A DNA stretch of 64,000 nt from Marinomonas ostreistagni (GTDB lineage: Bacteria; Pseudomonadota; Gammaproteobacteria; Pseudomonadales; Marinomonadaceae). The notes below the pieces were generated by a model. It saw only the letters and a list, made by a program, of their open reading frames with translations. It was not told where the DNA came from and searched no databases. A program made the translations under genes and the position numbers. Of this stretch, positions 8,173 to 17,592 are shown in pieces. Position 1 is the first letter of the stretch, and each line of letters starts with the position of its first letter. The stretch is from contig NZ_JAEMUH010000002.1 in the NCBI RefSeq assembly GCF_016461785.1, forward strand, positions 62,001-126,000, written 5' to 3'.

Positions 8173-9264
8173 TTATTTCGCTAACAGCGAAAGGATTCGG
8201 TATGAAGTCAATGCAGGGTTATCTGTCACGGACGTATCAACCGTTAAAAAGTAGCCTTCCTTTTGGCGTATCAACTGATAAGGATAGCTACGCTCAGTCC
8301 ATGGCACATCATCTAAATTACGTCGACGCACCTTAAATAAAACGGTTTCTTTATTCTCACCAAGAGCACCAAGCGGCACTTTAAAATCAATGATGTCACC
8401 AACTTTAGCCAATTGATCCTGTGGCACTAATGCAAGCTCTTTTGGAGAGTCAGTTGTAATATGAATACCTGAGGTAGAGCGAATAAATCGCTCAACTGAT
8501 TGTTCATCAGCTTCTTTACCCAAATACAATGCTAGCTTGTCATCCCGGTTTGTCCAGATTCTAGACTTTAAAACAGGCTCTCTGCCTTGATTCGATAGCA
8601 ATACTGTATCAACACTTAATTCGCGGGACATATGAGACCAAGCGTTCACCATTTGCGAAGCGATCGTTTCGTTCACAGTTAAATCTACTTTCTCTTGATG
8701 ACCTTCATTATCACTTACCAAAACAGTAATAACAGCGCTTGTTGTAGTTCGATCAGGCACAAACTCTATACTAAGCTGATATTGACTAGGTTTAAGACGA
8801 GTAATGCTACTCCACAACTTAGCCAAGCTTCCTTGTTCATCCAACTGAATGGGGGCACTAATCAAATTGGTATCATTAATAGATTCAAATACCACTGACT
8901 CCCCACTTAACGTTGAAAAATAGTCGGTGACTATTTTCTTGGATGGATTTAGCGAAAGCGGCAACTGGTAAGTCACATCATATTGACCAATCACCATAGG
9001 GATATAAGTCATCGACAAAAATGGTTTAGGCGCACGCGGCGTTTCAAACTCATTTGATGGCTCTAAGGATGCAACGCGGTCTTCATTAGGGATAATCATT
9101 TTGTCCGAAATATCATAACGACCTTCAGGCAATTCTAGATTGACTTCACTACTCTTCGCTGTTTGATAATCTAATCCATGGTCAGTAACCACTGTTGAAC
9201 AACCCGTAAGCAACGCAGCAGACAAAATGCTACTGGTTAACACCCATGACTTTTTATTCATCAT
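8173..9264 (-). CDS. bamC: Outer membrane assembly lipoprotein BamC
   Basis: BamC (NlpB) is an accessory lipoprotein of the BAM complex that inserts beta-barrel proteins in the outer membrane. The sequence has a signal peptide ending in a lipobox LLTGC, with the cysteine about 22 residues in. An unstructured N-terminal stretch and two helix-grip type domains follow. Length is about 363 residues, typical. The start at 9264 puts AAGGTG at good spacing; ATGs at 9270 (overlapping the dapA stop) and 9261 are alternatives. Its place between dapA and purC supports the call. Confidence 0.88.
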   Translation of the reverse strand: MMNKKSWVLTSSILSAALLTGCSTVVTDHGLDYQTAKSSEVNLELPEGRYDISDKMIIPNEDRVASLEPSNEFETPRAPKPFLSMTYIPMVIGQYDVTYQLPLSLNPSKKIVTDYFSTLSGESVVFESINDTNLISAPIQLDEQGSLAKLWSSITRLKPSQYQLSIEFVPDRTTTSAVITVLVSDNEGHQEKVDLTVNETIASQMVNAWSHMSRELSVDTVLLSNQGREPVLKSRIWTNRDDKLALYLGKEADEQSVERFIRSTSGIHITTDSPKELALVPQDQLAKVGDIIDFKVPLGALGENKETVLFKVRRRNLDDVPWTERSYPYQLIRQKEGYFLTVDTSVTDNPALTSYRILSLLAK

Positions 9265-9266
9265 AG

Positions 9267-10148
9267 TCATTCACCTTTTACTCCAGCCACTTCCAGTGCT
9301 GCAAGCACTTCAGCATGAAATTGCTCTGACAATTCAGTTAACGGGAGTCGAATTGAAGCCCCACTCAATCCAAGTTGAGCAGCAGCCCACTTAACCGGAA
9401 TAGGGTTAGGTTCCACAAACAGTGATTTGTGTAAACCTTTAATGCCAGCATCCACTTCATGAGCAGCCTCAGCATTACCTGCAATTGCATGCTCAGCGGC
9501 TTTCGCCACTTGCGAAGGCGCGATGTTTGCTGTCACCGAAATATTCCCTTTACCACCTAGTAACATTAAACCGACAGCCGTCGCGTCATCTCCTGAGTAC
9601 ACTGCAAAATCAGCTGGTACTGAATTTATCAATTCCTTTCCACGCTCTAAATCACCCGTGGCATCTTTGATACCAATGATGTTCTTGATGCCAGACAATC
9701 GTAAAACAGTTTCATTACTCATGTCACAAGCTGTACGCCCAGGTACATTGTATAAAATTTGCGGGATATCAACGGCTTCTGCAATGGCTTTAAAATGTAA
9801 ATATAAACCCTCCTGTGTAGGACGGTTATAATAAGGAACAACAAGTAAACAAGCATCGGCACCTGCTTCTTTGGCTCGCTTTGTAAGATCAATTGCTTCG
9901 TGGGTTGAATTTGCACCTGTACCAGCAATAACAGGAATTCGACCGTTTACCTTTGCAACAACTTGGCGAATAACATTGGCATGCTCATCGTATGTCAATG
10001 TGGCAGACTCACCTGTCGTACCCACAGCAACAATACCGTGCGTACCTTGGGCGATATGGTACTCTACTAGCTCATCTAGCTTTTGCTTATCGATACTACC
10101 ATCAGACATCATTGGTGTGATAAGCGCCACTAAGCTTCCAGTAATCAT
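9267..10148 (-). CDS. dapA: 4-hydroxy-tetrahydrodipicolinate synthase DapA
   Basis: DapA condenses pyruvate with aspartate semialdehyde, the first committed step of diaminopimelate and lysine synthesis. The 293-residue TIM-barrel protein shows GTTGESATL near residue 44, the LYNVPGRT motif with the catalytic tyrosine near 133, and the Schiff-base lysine in GIKDATGD near 161. The stop overlaps the bamC start region. It is the first gene of the dapA-bamC-purC unit; its promoter should lie in the 170 bp before the divergent bcp gene. Confidence 0.96.
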   Translation of the reverse strand: MITGSLVALITPMMSDGSIDKQKLDELVEYHIAQGTHGIVAVGTTGESATLTYDEHANVIRQVVAKVNGRIPVIAGTGANSTHEAIDLTKRAKEAGADACLLVVPYYNRPTQEGLYLHFKAIAEAVDIPQILYNVPGRTACDMSNETVLRLSGIKNIIGIKDATGDLERGKELINSVPADFAVYSGDDATAVGLMLLGGKGNISVTANIAPSQVAKAAEHAIAGNAEAAHEVDAGIKGLHKSLFVEPNPIPVKWAAAQLGLSGASIRLPLTELSEQFHAEVLAALEVAGVKGE

Positions 10149-10321
10149 TCTTACATCTCCACATTGAATTAAGCGTGCATAGTCTACCGCTCACGTATCC
10201 CCTATACAACAGAACATCAAGGCAATATTTAGTCCAAAAACGATATCAAGTACACTTGGCATCCAATTTGGCATCTCCTTACGTAATTGGTGCCGACATT
10301 AATTAAAAAATGGAGCAAATG

Positions 10322-10768
10322 ATGAGCTTAGCAATTGGACAACCTGCACCAGATTTCACATCAAAAGACCAAGATGGCAATCCAATCACTTTGAGTGAGT
10401 TTCGTGGCAAAAAAGTAGTGCTCTATTTTTATCCAAAAGATTCGACACCTGGATGTACCGCACAGGCCTGCAATCTACGCGACAACTATAAAGAACTTAC
10501 AGAGTCAGGATATATCGTTTTAGGCATCAGCCCTGACAGCGAAAAGCGTCACCAAAATTTCATTAGTAAAAATGAACTACCTTTTACTCTGATATCAGAT
10601 GAAGACAAGTCTGTTCACGAACTATATGGCACATGGCAACTCAAAAAGTTCATGGGACGAGAGTACATGGGGACTGTTCGAACAACTTTTATTATTGACG
10701 AAGAAGGCAAGATTTCAGACATCATTGAAAAAGTTAAAACTAAAGATCACACCGCTCAGATCTTATAG
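10322..10768 (+). CDS. bcp: Thiol peroxidase Bcp (PrxQ-type peroxiredoxin)
   Basis: Bcp reduces hydrogen peroxide and organic hydroperoxides in the cytoplasm, recycled by thioredoxin. The protein is 148 residues with the PGCTAQAC motif giving the peroxidatic Cys45 and resolving Cys50, typical of PrxQ. The chosen ATG at 10322 is six bases after a GGAG ribosome-binding site; ATGs at 10310 and 10319 are also in frame. It is divergent from dapA, an arrangement common in gammaproteobacteria, where gcvR often lies between them; gcvR is absent here. Confidence 0.94.
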   Translation: MSLAIGQPAPDFTSKDQDGNPITLSEFRGKKVVLYFYPKDSTPGCTAQACNLRDNYKELTESGYIVLGISPDSEKRHQNFISKNELPFTLISDEDKSVHELYGTWQLKKFMGREYMGTVRTTFIIDEEGKISDIIEKVKTKDHTAQIL

Positions 10769-10780
10769 TCTTTAATATTA

Positions 10781-10808
10781 AAACGCCCAACAAGTGCTGG
10801 GCGTTTTT
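10781..10808. terminator. Bidirectional terminator between bcp and the PerM-like gene
   Basis: A 9-bp stem (AAACGCCCA and its complement) with an 8-base loop is followed by six Ts on the plus strand. It lies between convergent stops at 10768 and 10811 and can serve both. Confidence 0.8.
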
Positions 10809-10810
10809 TG

Positions 10811-11896
10811 CTATTTGTGTTGTGAACGACTAGATAAAAGTTGGTGGTCATGCACTCTTGGCCAAGCATTAATGATTGCCTTAACGAGTGTCGCTAATGG
10901 TATGGCAAAAAACACTCCCCAAAATCCCCATATACCGCCAAAGAAGAGTACAGCGATAATGATCGCTAGTGGATGCAAATTAACCGCTTCAGAAAAAAGC
11001 AGAGGAACTAGAACGTTACCATCAAGAGCCTGAACGACTATGTAAGCAATGAAGACATACCAAAACTCATTACTTGCACCGAACTGATAGAAAGCAACCA
11101 ACACAACCGGAACAGTGACGGCCGCAGCGCCAATATAGGGTATCAAAACGGATAGACCTACCAATAATGCAAGCAACGCCGAATAACGTAAATCAAAAAA
11201 CCAAAACACTGCGAAAGTCACCACTCCCACAACAATCATCTCGATCACTTTGCCACGAATGTAGTTAGCAATTTGATCATTCATTTCATGGGAAATATCT
11301 TTAATCATCTGCCTTTCCTTAGGCAACCAAGACGTCAAGTAAGACATAATTTGAGTCTGGTCTTTTAAGAGAAAAAACATCACCAAAGGAACCAACACCA
11401 AGTACAACAACAATGAAAACAGTGAAGGTATACTTGTTAGAGAGTAAGATAACAGCCACTGTCCAAGGCTTGCCGCCTCTGCCGCCAGCACGTTTACGAC
11501 TTCATCAACCGCTGCTTGGCTAACATATGCGGAATGCTCTAGCGCCATTGCCTGAATGAAATCTTGTAAATCCGAAAACATGCGAGGGAGGTCATTCACA
11601 AAACGCACTGCCTGACGCCAAATAATAGGCACCATAACACCAATAAACGTACCACACACAGTAACAAAAGAGAGGAAAACCACACTGACAGAAAAGTTAT
11701 GACTTAAACCGAGTTTCTTACAACGAGCGATAACCCCCTGTAAAAGAAAGGCAAAAACGACCGCGATGAATACAGGCGCAAGAACCCCACCCCAAAACGC
11801 CACCACTAAAAGTGTAGAAATAAGCAGCAATATAAAAATAACGACCTCTTCGTTATTTAAATATCGAGTCATTAAGTTATCAAGTATCCGAATCAT
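10811..11896 (-). CDS. perM: AI-2E family transporter (PerM/YdiK-like)
   Basis: This 361-residue inner-membrane protein belongs to the AI-2E/PerM family. Hydrophobic helices cluster at about 20-55, 65-90, 155-185 and 215-345, with a soluble stretch between about 95 and 150. Family members are described as permeases for diverse small molecules; the substrate cannot be told from sequence. Its ATG overlaps the stop of the upstream TusA-like gene (ATGA), so the two are coupled. In other gammaproteobacteria a perM homologue is likewise found with a SirA-like gene near bcp and bepA, so the location agrees with the call. Confidence 0.87.
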   Translation of the reverse strand: MIRILDNLMTRYLNNEEVVIFILLLISTLLVVAFWGGVLAPVFIAVVFAFLLQGVIARCKKLGLSHNFSVSVVFLSFVTVCGTFIGVMVPIIWRQAVRFVNDLPRMFSDLQDFIQAMALEHSAYVSQAAVDEVVNVLAAEAASLGQWLLSYSLTSIPSLFSLLLYLVLVPLVMFFLLKDQTQIMSYLTSWLPKERQMIKDISHEMNDQIANYIRGKVIEMIVVGVVTFAVFWFFDLRYSALLALLVGLSVLIPYIGAAAVTVPVVLVAFYQFGASNEFWYVFIAYIVVQALDGNVLVPLLFSEAVNLHPLAIIIAVLFFGGIWGFWGVFFAIPLATLVKAIINAWPRVHDHQLLSSRSQHK

Positions 11897-12144
11897 ATTT
11901 TCGACTCTCGCTTAGACGTAACAAAATAGAAACAGCCATCGATATCGCCCTGCTCTAGCATCGGCAGACCTACCAGATCTAAGAAGTGAGGAATATCACG
12001 TAATGAGCCAGAATCCGTAGCAAGAATACAGACTGTTTCATTAATAGCCATATTAGCCAACGCCATCTTCAACTTAAGTAAAGGCATTGGACAACGATCT
12101 TCTTTTGCATCTAGGATTACGTCATACTGCTTTTCTTCTAGCAT
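11893..12144 (-). CDS. TusA/SirA-like sulfurtransferase-fold protein
   Basis: This 83-residue protein has the TusA/YeeD/SirA fold. The signature DRCPMPLLKLKMAL places the conserved cysteine at residue 18. The later RDIPHFLDLVGLPML stretch matches the second half of the family. TusA relatives pass persulfide sulfur; this CPMP version differs from the CPEP-type tusA at 55547, so the window holds two paralogues. It is coupled to the perM-like gene by an ATGA overlap and is divergent from the bepA-like gene 31 bp away. Confidence 0.82.
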   Translation of the reverse strand: MLEEKQYDVILDAKEDRCPMPLLKLKMALANMAINETVCILATDSGSLRDIPHFLDLVGLPMLEQGDIDGCFYFVTSKRESKI

Positions 12145-12175
12145 TTTTGAACCTGCTCTCTAAATCTAGGCCACT

Positions 12176-13591
12176 ATGAGACATTTTTTTTTACAAATCA
12201 GCAAGCTACTTCTGGCACTTTGCCTTATTAGCACCTCACTTTTTACCCATGCAAACTCTAAAGCATTGCCTGATTTGACAAGCAATGAGAATGAAAGAAG
12301 CTCATCCAACCCAAGCTACATATTAGGGCAATATTGGTTTAGAAAGCTGAATGGGAGTGCTGGATTAATGGAATTCCCCCCAGCATACAACTATCTCAGA
12401 GAGGCCATTTCTGAGCTTGTGCCCTTTACCGGCCTGAACAATAAAACCATTGAAATAGCCATTCTAAATAGCTCGCAAACTAATGCATTTGTCATTCCAG
12501 GCAATCATCTGTTTATTTATTCAGACATTCTTAAGTTGATAAATACCGAGACTGCTTTTCTAGGTCTTCTTTCACATGAGATTTCACATTTGGAGCTACA
12601 CCACTACCAAAGAACTCTCGACAATCAAAAAAATGAACAAGCAAAAGCATTTCTCTTAATGCTGGCAGGTGTTGCTGCAGCAACAGCTGGAGATGGAGAA
12701 GCTACTTCTGCGCTATGGCTAGGCGGCATGGCTAACCAAGCTGAAAACATGCTTAGATACTCTCGTGAACATGAACAAGAAGCAGATAGACGTGGGCGGG
12801 AGTTGCTTGAACAAAGCGGACATACAACGACAGGGATGAATGAGCTGCTTGCAGGACTCCAAAAACAAGCAATGGGTAGCCAGCGTATCGAGTTTCTATC
12901 TACCCATCCTCTGCCACAAAACCGCCTAAGTGATAGTCTTACTGCAAAACAGCAAAGCTCTGTCCTGTATCAACCATCATCCGAAGAGTTTCAATACTTC
13001 AGAGCAACAGTATTGGCTTACAGGGCCACTCTTGAAGGCAGTCAATATCAATCTTTTATCGAACAAAATTTACGCTCACCAAATCAGCAATACTACGCCT
13101 TAGCTCTTGCTGAATTGCTACTGCACTACAACACTAAGTCTGCTCAAAGTCTCAGCAAGTTAACCACATCAAATGAATTTATCGATTATCTAAAAGCACT
13201 AGTTGCTTTAACAAACAACCAAATTGAACAAGCCGAAAATATCATTGACTCACGCTTAAATATCGCACCTGACAATTTGACATTCCTATACTTAAAAGGC
13301 CAAATGCACCACTCAAGTCATTATTTAAAGATTCAAAATAATGACTTGAGCTACGAAAAAAGAATGAAACTTCGACACAACATTGCCATAGCCAAAAAAG
13401 AACACAATAAACCCTATGCACTGTATCAGCACGCCCTTCTTCAGTTTGAACTTGGGCAAGACAAGCCTGCGCTTCACCTGCTAAACCGAGTGCTTAAGCA
13501 AGCAACTGATTCCGACAAAGATGAAGTCAGCGCTAGTATTGAGCAACTAGAAAGGCTGCAAGAGGCACAGAAATCAGAGCGACTTGAATAA
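12176..13591 (+). CDS. bepA: BepA-like periplasmic M48 metalloprotease with TPR repeats
   Basis: This is a secreted M48 zinc protease of 471 residues. An N-terminal signal peptide (about 1-27) precedes the catalytic domain with HEISH at 134-138 and the third ligand in EQEAD near 199. The C-terminal part (about 280-470) is helical and TPR-like. BepA in E. coli degrades or assists stalled outer-membrane proteins such as LptD at the BAM complex. The gene is divergent from a TusA-like gene and next to perM and bcp, an arrangement known from related genomes. The family assignment is firm; orthology to BepA is likely. Confidence 0.88.
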   Translation: MRHFFLQISKLLLALCLISTSLFTHANSKALPDLTSNENERSSSNPSYILGQYWFRKLNGSAGLMEFPPAYNYLREAISELVPFTGLNNKTIEIAILNSSQTNAFVIPGNHLFIYSDILKLINTETAFLGLLSHEISHLELHHYQRTLDNQKNEQAKAFLLMLAGVAAATAGDGEATSALWLGGMANQAENMLRYSREHEQEADRRGRELLEQSGHTTTGMNELLAGLQKQAMGSQRIEFLSTHPLPQNRLSDSLTAKQQSSVLYQPSSEEFQYFRATVLAYRATLEGSQYQSFIEQNLRSPNQQYYALALAELLLHYNTKSAQSLSKLTTSNEFIDYLKALVALTNNQIEQAENIIDSRLNIAPDNLTFLYLKGQMHHSSHYLKIQNNDLSYEKRMKLRHNIAIAKKEHNKPYALYQHALLQFELGQDKPALHLLNRVLKQATDSDKDEVSASIEQLERLQEAQKSERLE

Positions 13592-13616
13592 AAAAAGCAG
13601 CCCGAGGCTGCTTTTT
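13592..13616. terminator. Terminator between the bepA-like gene and nadA
   Basis: An 11-bp perfect stem (AAAAAGCAGCC) with a 3-base loop ends in Ts on both strands. It lies between convergent genes, directly after the bepA stop. Confidence 0.8.
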
Positions 13617-13639
13617 AAAATTAATCGAGAAAAGTTTTT

Positions 13640-14689
13640 TTAAGAAGATTTCTTGAAATCAAGCATTCTCTGTAAGGGAATTAGCCCCTTTAACCGGACA
13701 TCCTCATCAACGAAGACTTCTCCTGTGCCATCTCTAAGCGCATTTCGTAAAAGCTCTAAAGAGTTTAATGCCATCCAAGGACAATGAGCACAACTGCGGC
13801 ATGTTGCGCCTGAACCAGCTGTAGGGGCTTCTACAAAGCGCTTGCTCGGAGAAGCCTGTTTCATCTTATAAAAAATGCCTCGATCTGTCGCAACAATAAA
13901 TGTTTGATTAGGAAGATCTTGACTGGCCTTAAGTAGCTGGGAAGTAGACCCCACAACATCCGCGATCTCAACAACAGATTCAGGGGATTCAGGGTGCACC
14001 AATACTGCAGCATCTGGGTAGATTGCTTTAAGGTCATGAATCCCTTTAGCTTTGAATTCTTCGTGAACAATACAAGCTCCGTCCCAAAGCAAAACATCAG
14101 CACCTGTTTGAGCCTGCACATAGCGACCTAAATGCTGATCAGGGGCCCAGATTATTTTTTCGCCCTTATCGCTCAAGTGCTGAACAACATCCAATGCTAT
14201 GGCAGAGGTAACTACCCAGTCTGCTCGAGCCTTCACAGCAGCCGAAGTATTTGCATAAACTACTACTGTGCGATCTGGGTGCTCATCACAAAACCTAGAG
14301 AACTCTTCTTCAGGACAGCCGATATCTAATGAGCAAGTTGCTTCGAGCGTAGGCATCAAAACCGTCTTCTCTGGACTGAGAATTTTTGACGTTTCACCCA
14401 TAAACTTAACTCCAGCGACTACTAGAGTTTTGGCTGGATGATCCGCGCCGAAACGAGCCATTTCTAATGAGTCAGCGATCACGCCACCCGTCTCTTCCGC
14501 CAATTCTTGTATTGCATCTTCCGTATAGTAATGCGCAACGAGAACAGCATCTTTCTCTTTCAGAAGAGCTTTAATTTCATCTCGTAAAGCTTGATTATCA
14601 ACGACAGGTTTTTTTAGAGATTCTTCTGCTTCAGACAAATATTTTTGAACCGTATCGCGTAATGCTGCTTTATCAAGTAATTCAGACAT
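13640..14689 (-). CDS. nadA: Quinolinate synthase NadA
   Basis: NadA condenses iminoaspartate with dihydroxyacetone phosphate to quinolinate in NAD synthesis, using an oxygen-sensitive 4Fe-4S cluster. The 349-residue protein has [11 protein letters not shown] near residue 50 and three regions that carry the cluster cysteines: [22 protein letters not shown] and [11 protein letters not shown] near 297-307. This fits the longer proteobacterial NadA type. It lies downstream of the two tRNA-Lys genes on the same strand. That tRNA-Lys/nadA neighbourhood beside tol-pal is shared with E. coli. Confidence 0.96.
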   Translation of the reverse strand: MSELLDKAALRDTVQKYLSEAEESLKKPVVDNQALRDEIKALLKEKDAVLVAHYYTEDAIQELAEETGGVIADSLEMARFGADHPAKTLVVAGVKFMGETSKILSPEKTVLMPTLEATCSLDIGCPEEEFSRFCDEHPDRTVVVYANTSAAVKARADWVVTSAIALDVVQHLSDKGEKIIWAPDQHLGRYVQAQTGADVLLWDGACIVHEEFKAKGIHDLKAIYPDAAVLVHPESPESVVEIADVVGSTSQLLKASQDLPNQTFIVATDRGIFYKMKQASPSKRFVEAPTAGSGATCRSCAHCPWMALNSLELLRNALRDGTGEVFVDEDVRLKGLIPLQRMLDFKKSS

Positions 14690-14725
14690 TCGATAACCCC
14701 TTAGAAGTGGGCAAGGTTGGAGTGA

Positions 14726-14801
14726 TGGTGGGTCGTACTGGATTCGAACCAGTGACCAATTGATTAAAAGTCAACTGCTCTACCAACTGAGCTAACGACC
14801 C
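14726..14801 (-). tRNA. tRNA-Lys (anticodon UUU), copy 2
   Basis: A 76-base tRNA with a 7-bp acceptor stem (GGGTCGT with ACGACCC), a D-arm with AGCTCAGTTGGTAGAGC, anticodon loop CTTTTAA, TTCGAAT T-loop and an encoded CCA end. It is identical to the copy at 14824 and 22 bp after it, so both are probably cut from one transcript. Confidence 0.97.
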
Positions 14802-14823
14802 ATTATCACTAAATAAGAAGAGT

Positions 14824-14899
14824 TGGTGGGTCGTACTGGATTCGAACCAGTGACCAATTGATTAAAAGTCAACTGCTCTACCAACTGAGCTAACGACCC
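14824..14899 (-). tRNA. tRNA-Lys (anticodon UUU), copy 1
   Basis: This is the first copy in the direction of transcription, with the same 76-base sequence as the gene at 14726, including the encoded CCA. It follows cpoB on the minus strand and has its own promoter-like sequence just upstream. Confidence 0.97.
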
Positions 14900-14910
14900 A
14901 ACGGGCGCGT

Positions 14911-14938
14911 ATACTACAGAGGTCACTGGATATTGCAA
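14911..14938 (-). promoter_or_regulatory. Candidate promoter of the tRNA-Lys pair
   Basis: On the minus strand TTGCAA is followed after 16 bases by TAGTAT, and then by a GC-rich stretch (CGCGCCCG) before the tRNA. A GC-rich discriminator is typical of stringently controlled stable-RNA promoters. It lies between the cpoB stop and the first tRNA. Confidence 0.55.
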
Positions 14939-14942
14939 GCAA

Positions 14943-15716
14943 TTATTTCATATTATTCAAATAATTACTCGCCAACGTAGCCGAGTTTGAATCTGGGTAT
15001 TGCTTAATGACTTTTTGAAAAAACTCTTTAGCGACAGATTGATTACCAAGTTGGTCATTAACAATGCCGAGCTTATAGACAGCATCTGGCACTTTTGAAT
15101 GACCAGCAAAAGAATCTTGCACCGTTTTGAATTGCACCAAAGCCTCGCCTTGATTGCCCAATACAATCGCTAACTCACCCAGCCAATAATGAGCATTCCC
15201 AGTCAAACTATTGTTAGGAAAGCGTTGCACGAACGCTCGAAATGCAGTTTGAGCATCTTCGAACTTTTTATTTCGAATCAGTTCGTAAGCTGAATTGTAG
15301 GCTGCTTTTGCTTGAGCGCTTGGCTCTTCAAGCTTAACCGGTCTAACAGGGGCTGACTCAAGAGACGTTGAATTAGTCTCGAGAGACTCTCGAGCAGAAG
15401 TGACGCCCTCATTTTGAGAACTGATGACATTTGGACTATTGCTAACAGCTGGACTTGCTTGAGATGCAACATTCGAAATACGCTTATCCAAATCAATATA
15501 ACGATCCTTGGATAGAGCTTTAAGTTTATCAAGCTGATATTGCTGTTGCTCAACCTGTCCTCGTAACTGCGACACTTCTTGCTGAAGCGTTTCTAGTTGA
15601 TACAAAAGATCAGCAGCAACATTAGGAGAGATACCATTCAGCGTGTTCGCCGTTGCGATTGGCGCTGACAAAGTCAGCACCAATGCAAGGGAGCTTATCT
15701 TAAGACGAGTGCTCAT
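14943..15716 (-). CDS. cpoB: Cell division coordinator CpoB (YbgF)
   Basis: CpoB is a periplasmic protein that links Tol-Pal to PBP1B during constriction. The 257-residue protein has a signal peptide (about 1-24), an N-terminal coiled coil rich in Q, L and K (about 35-75) that trimerises in E. coli, a polar linker, and a C-terminal TPR domain starting at AYNSAYELIRNKKFEDA (about 135) with a GNAHYWLGEL repeat. The ATG abuts the pal stop (1 bp overlap). It is the last protein gene of the tol-pal cluster. Confidence 0.92.
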   Translation of the reverse strand: MSTRLKISSLALVLTLSAPIATANTLNGISPNVAADLLYQLETLQQEVSQLRGQVEQQQYQLDKLKALSKDRYIDLDKRISNVASQASPAVSNSPNVISSQNEGVTSARESLETNSTSLESAPVRPVKLEEPSAQAKAAYNSAYELIRNKKFEDAQTAFRAFVQRFPNNSLTGNAHYWLGELAIVLGNQGEALVQFKTVQDSFAGHSKVPDAVYKLGIVNDQLGNQSVAKEFFQKVIKQYPDSNSATLASNYLNNMK

Positions 15717-16270
15717 TACTCGTAGCGCACCTCTACACGACGGTTAAGTTGCCAAGAAGAACTATCGTGACCAAATGCCACAGGCACTTCTTCACCAAAA
15801 CTTACTGTTTCGATCTGAGCAGCCGGCACACCTTGGATAGTTAGATAACGCATAATAGCTTTCGCACGACGCTCACCTAGAGCCATATTGTATTCACGCG
15901 TACCACGCTCGTCTGCATGACCTTCCAAAACGATACGTGCGCTTGGGTTTTCCATTAAGAACTGAGCATGCTTAGCTAGGGCTTCACGAGCCTCTGGACG
16001 AACAACAGATTTATCAAAGTCAAAGTAGAAAACGGTCGCAACGCCAGCAAGCAAATCTGCACTTGTTTGAGCGGCAGCCTGATCATCAACGATCACACTG
16101 TTTAAAGAACCATCTTCGCCTGCAGCATAGGTAGAATCCGTAGAACTTGCTTCTGAACCCTCTGATGTCATTGAAGACGTATCAGAGTCAGATGCCGTTG
16201 TACTACAGCCTGCCAACCAAGCTGCAGATAAACCAATTACTGCAAACTTACCTAGTTTTGTTACACTCAT
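15716..16270 (-). CDS. pal: Peptidoglycan-associated lipoprotein Pal
   Basis: Pal is an outer-membrane lipoprotein that binds peptidoglycan and the Tol system. The signal peptide ends in LAGC with the lipidated cysteine at 22. A serine/threonine/acid-rich linker follows to about residue 75. The OmpA-like domain begins at FYFDFDKSVVRPEA and includes GHADERGTREYN and LGERRA, which contact the peptidoglycan peptide. Length is 184 residues. It lies between tolB (23 bp) and cpoB. Confidence 0.96.
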   Translation of the reverse strand: MSVTKLGKFAVIGLSAAWLAGCSTTASDSDTSSMTSEGSEASSTDSTYAAGEDGSLNSVIVDDQAAAQTSADLLAGVATVFYFDFDKSVVRPEAREALAKHAQFLMENPSARIVLEGHADERGTREYNMALGERRAKAIMRYLTIQGVPAAQIETVSFGEEVPVAFGHDSSSWQLNRRVEVRYE

Positions 16271-16293
16271 TATTAGCTCCTTAAAGTGCTTTT

Positions 16294-17592
16294 TTAATTA
16301 AAATAGGGAGACCAAGCAGGTTCACGCACATCCCCATCAGCTGATGGTAGCCTATATTTAACAAGACCATCAACTGAAACTACTGAAAGGATACCCTTTC
16401 CGCGATCAGATGTAGCGTACATCACCATACTACCGTTTGGTGCAATGCTTGGCGATTCATCCAAGTAGGTTTCTGTTAGCACTTGCACACGACCTGTATT
16501 CATGTCTTGCAAAGCCACATGGTAGTTCCCATCATTTTTCTGGACAGTAACTAAGTAACGACCGTCCGGAGTTAAACGCGCGCGAGTGTTAAGCTCGCCC
16601 TCAAAAGTAATACGCTCAACGTTTTTAGTTCTAACATCTACACGATAGATCTGAGGGTTACCACCTCGATCAGACGTAAAGATAATGCCATTACCATCTG
16701 GCTCCCAGCTTGGCTCAGTATCGATTGAGTAGTGATTTGTCATACGCTCAAGCTGACGAGTAGCAATATCTAATGTATATACTTCAGGGTTATTATCTTT
16801 AGATAACACTAGCGCAAGTTTCTTACCATCAGGCGACCATGCTGGCGCACCATTCAAGCCTCTAAATTGAGTTAATTGCTGCTGTTTACCTGTTGCCAGC
16901 TCTTGAATAAAGATACTAGGTCGACGATTTCGGAACATAACATATGCTATCTTGCGACCGTCGCGACTCCAAGAAGGCGATAATATTGGTTCTTTTGAAC
17001 TTACGATAACTTGAGGTCTATAACCATCTGCATCAGCCACCTGCAGTTTGTATGTTGGAGCAGCCTTGTTACCTTCCGCCGTCACATACAAAATTCGAGT
17101 ACTAAATGCGCCACGGATACCTGTTAACTGTTCATACACTTTATCACTGATAAAATGGGCGGCATCTCGAAAATTGCTAGGCTTTACATCTAAAGCTTCA
17201 CGTTTTCCTACACGTGCCTGAGTTAACACATTCAGCAACTCATAGCTTATACGATACGTACCATTACCATTATTCGAGACACTTCCCACCAAAACATAAT
17301 CGGCTTTAAGAAGACGCCAATCTCGGTAGAAAACATTTTCCGAAGTACTTGGTAAGCTCAGCATGTTTGCTCGAGGTATGGTTTCAAAAACACCGCTTCT
17401 CTGAAGATCAGCATCTACAATACCCGCAACATCCTCAGGCAACGGAGAAGCCCCTGAATAACCAAATGGAACAACCGCAATAGGGAGCAATTGATCTGAA
17501 CCACTGGTAATTTCAATCACTAGCTGAGCCCTTGCAGGTAAAGCAAAAGCCAAACATGCAACCATAAGGGCAAACAAAATGTTTCTTTTCAT
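16294..17592 (-). CDS. tolB: Tol-Pal system protein TolB
   Basis: TolB is a periplasmic protein that binds Pal. It has a signal peptide (about 1-22), an N-terminal alpha/beta domain (about 25-160, including the [12 protein letters not shown] motif), and a C-terminal six-bladed beta-propeller whose repeats are visible as [36 protein letters not shown] and related blades. At 432 residues it is of normal length. The start codon shares a base with the tolA stop, so the two genes are likely coupled. Confidence 0.96.
   Translation of the reverse strand: MKRNILFALMVACLAFALPARAQLVIEITSGSDQLLPIAVVPFGYSGASPLPEDVAGIVDADLQRSGVFETIPRANMLSLPSTSENVFYRDWRLLKADYVLVGSVSNNGNGTYRISYELLNVLTQARVGKREALDVKPSNFRDAAHFISDKVYEQLTGIRGAFSTRILYVTAEGNKAAPTYKLQVADADGYRPQVIVSSKEPILSPSWSRDGRKIAYVMFRNRRPSIFIQELATGKQQQLTQFRGLNGAPAWSPDGKKLALVLSKDNNPEVYTLDIATRQLERMTNHYSIDTEPSWEPDGNGIIFTSDRGGNPQIYRVDVRTKNVERITFEGELNTRARLTPDGRYLVTVQKNDGNYHVALQDMNTGRVQVLTETYLDESPSIAPNGSMVMYATSDRGKGILSVVSVDGLVKYRLPSADGDVREPAWSPYFN

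Noticed and set aside
10256..10275. TTGGCATC direct repeat upstream of bcp
   Set aside because: Two 8-base copies spaced by 4 bases in a promoter region are short enough to be chance, with no palindrome or matching motif elsewhere.
10794..11033. Plus-strand frame beginning in the bcp terminator
   Set aside because: It overlaps the terminator and lies opposite the PerM-like gene; no ribosome-binding site or recognisable domain.
14726..14899. tRNA-Lys pair as an integration site for a mobile element
   Set aside because: No integrase, direct-repeat copy of a tRNA end or foreign-looking DNA is near; both neighbours are conserved housekeeping genes.
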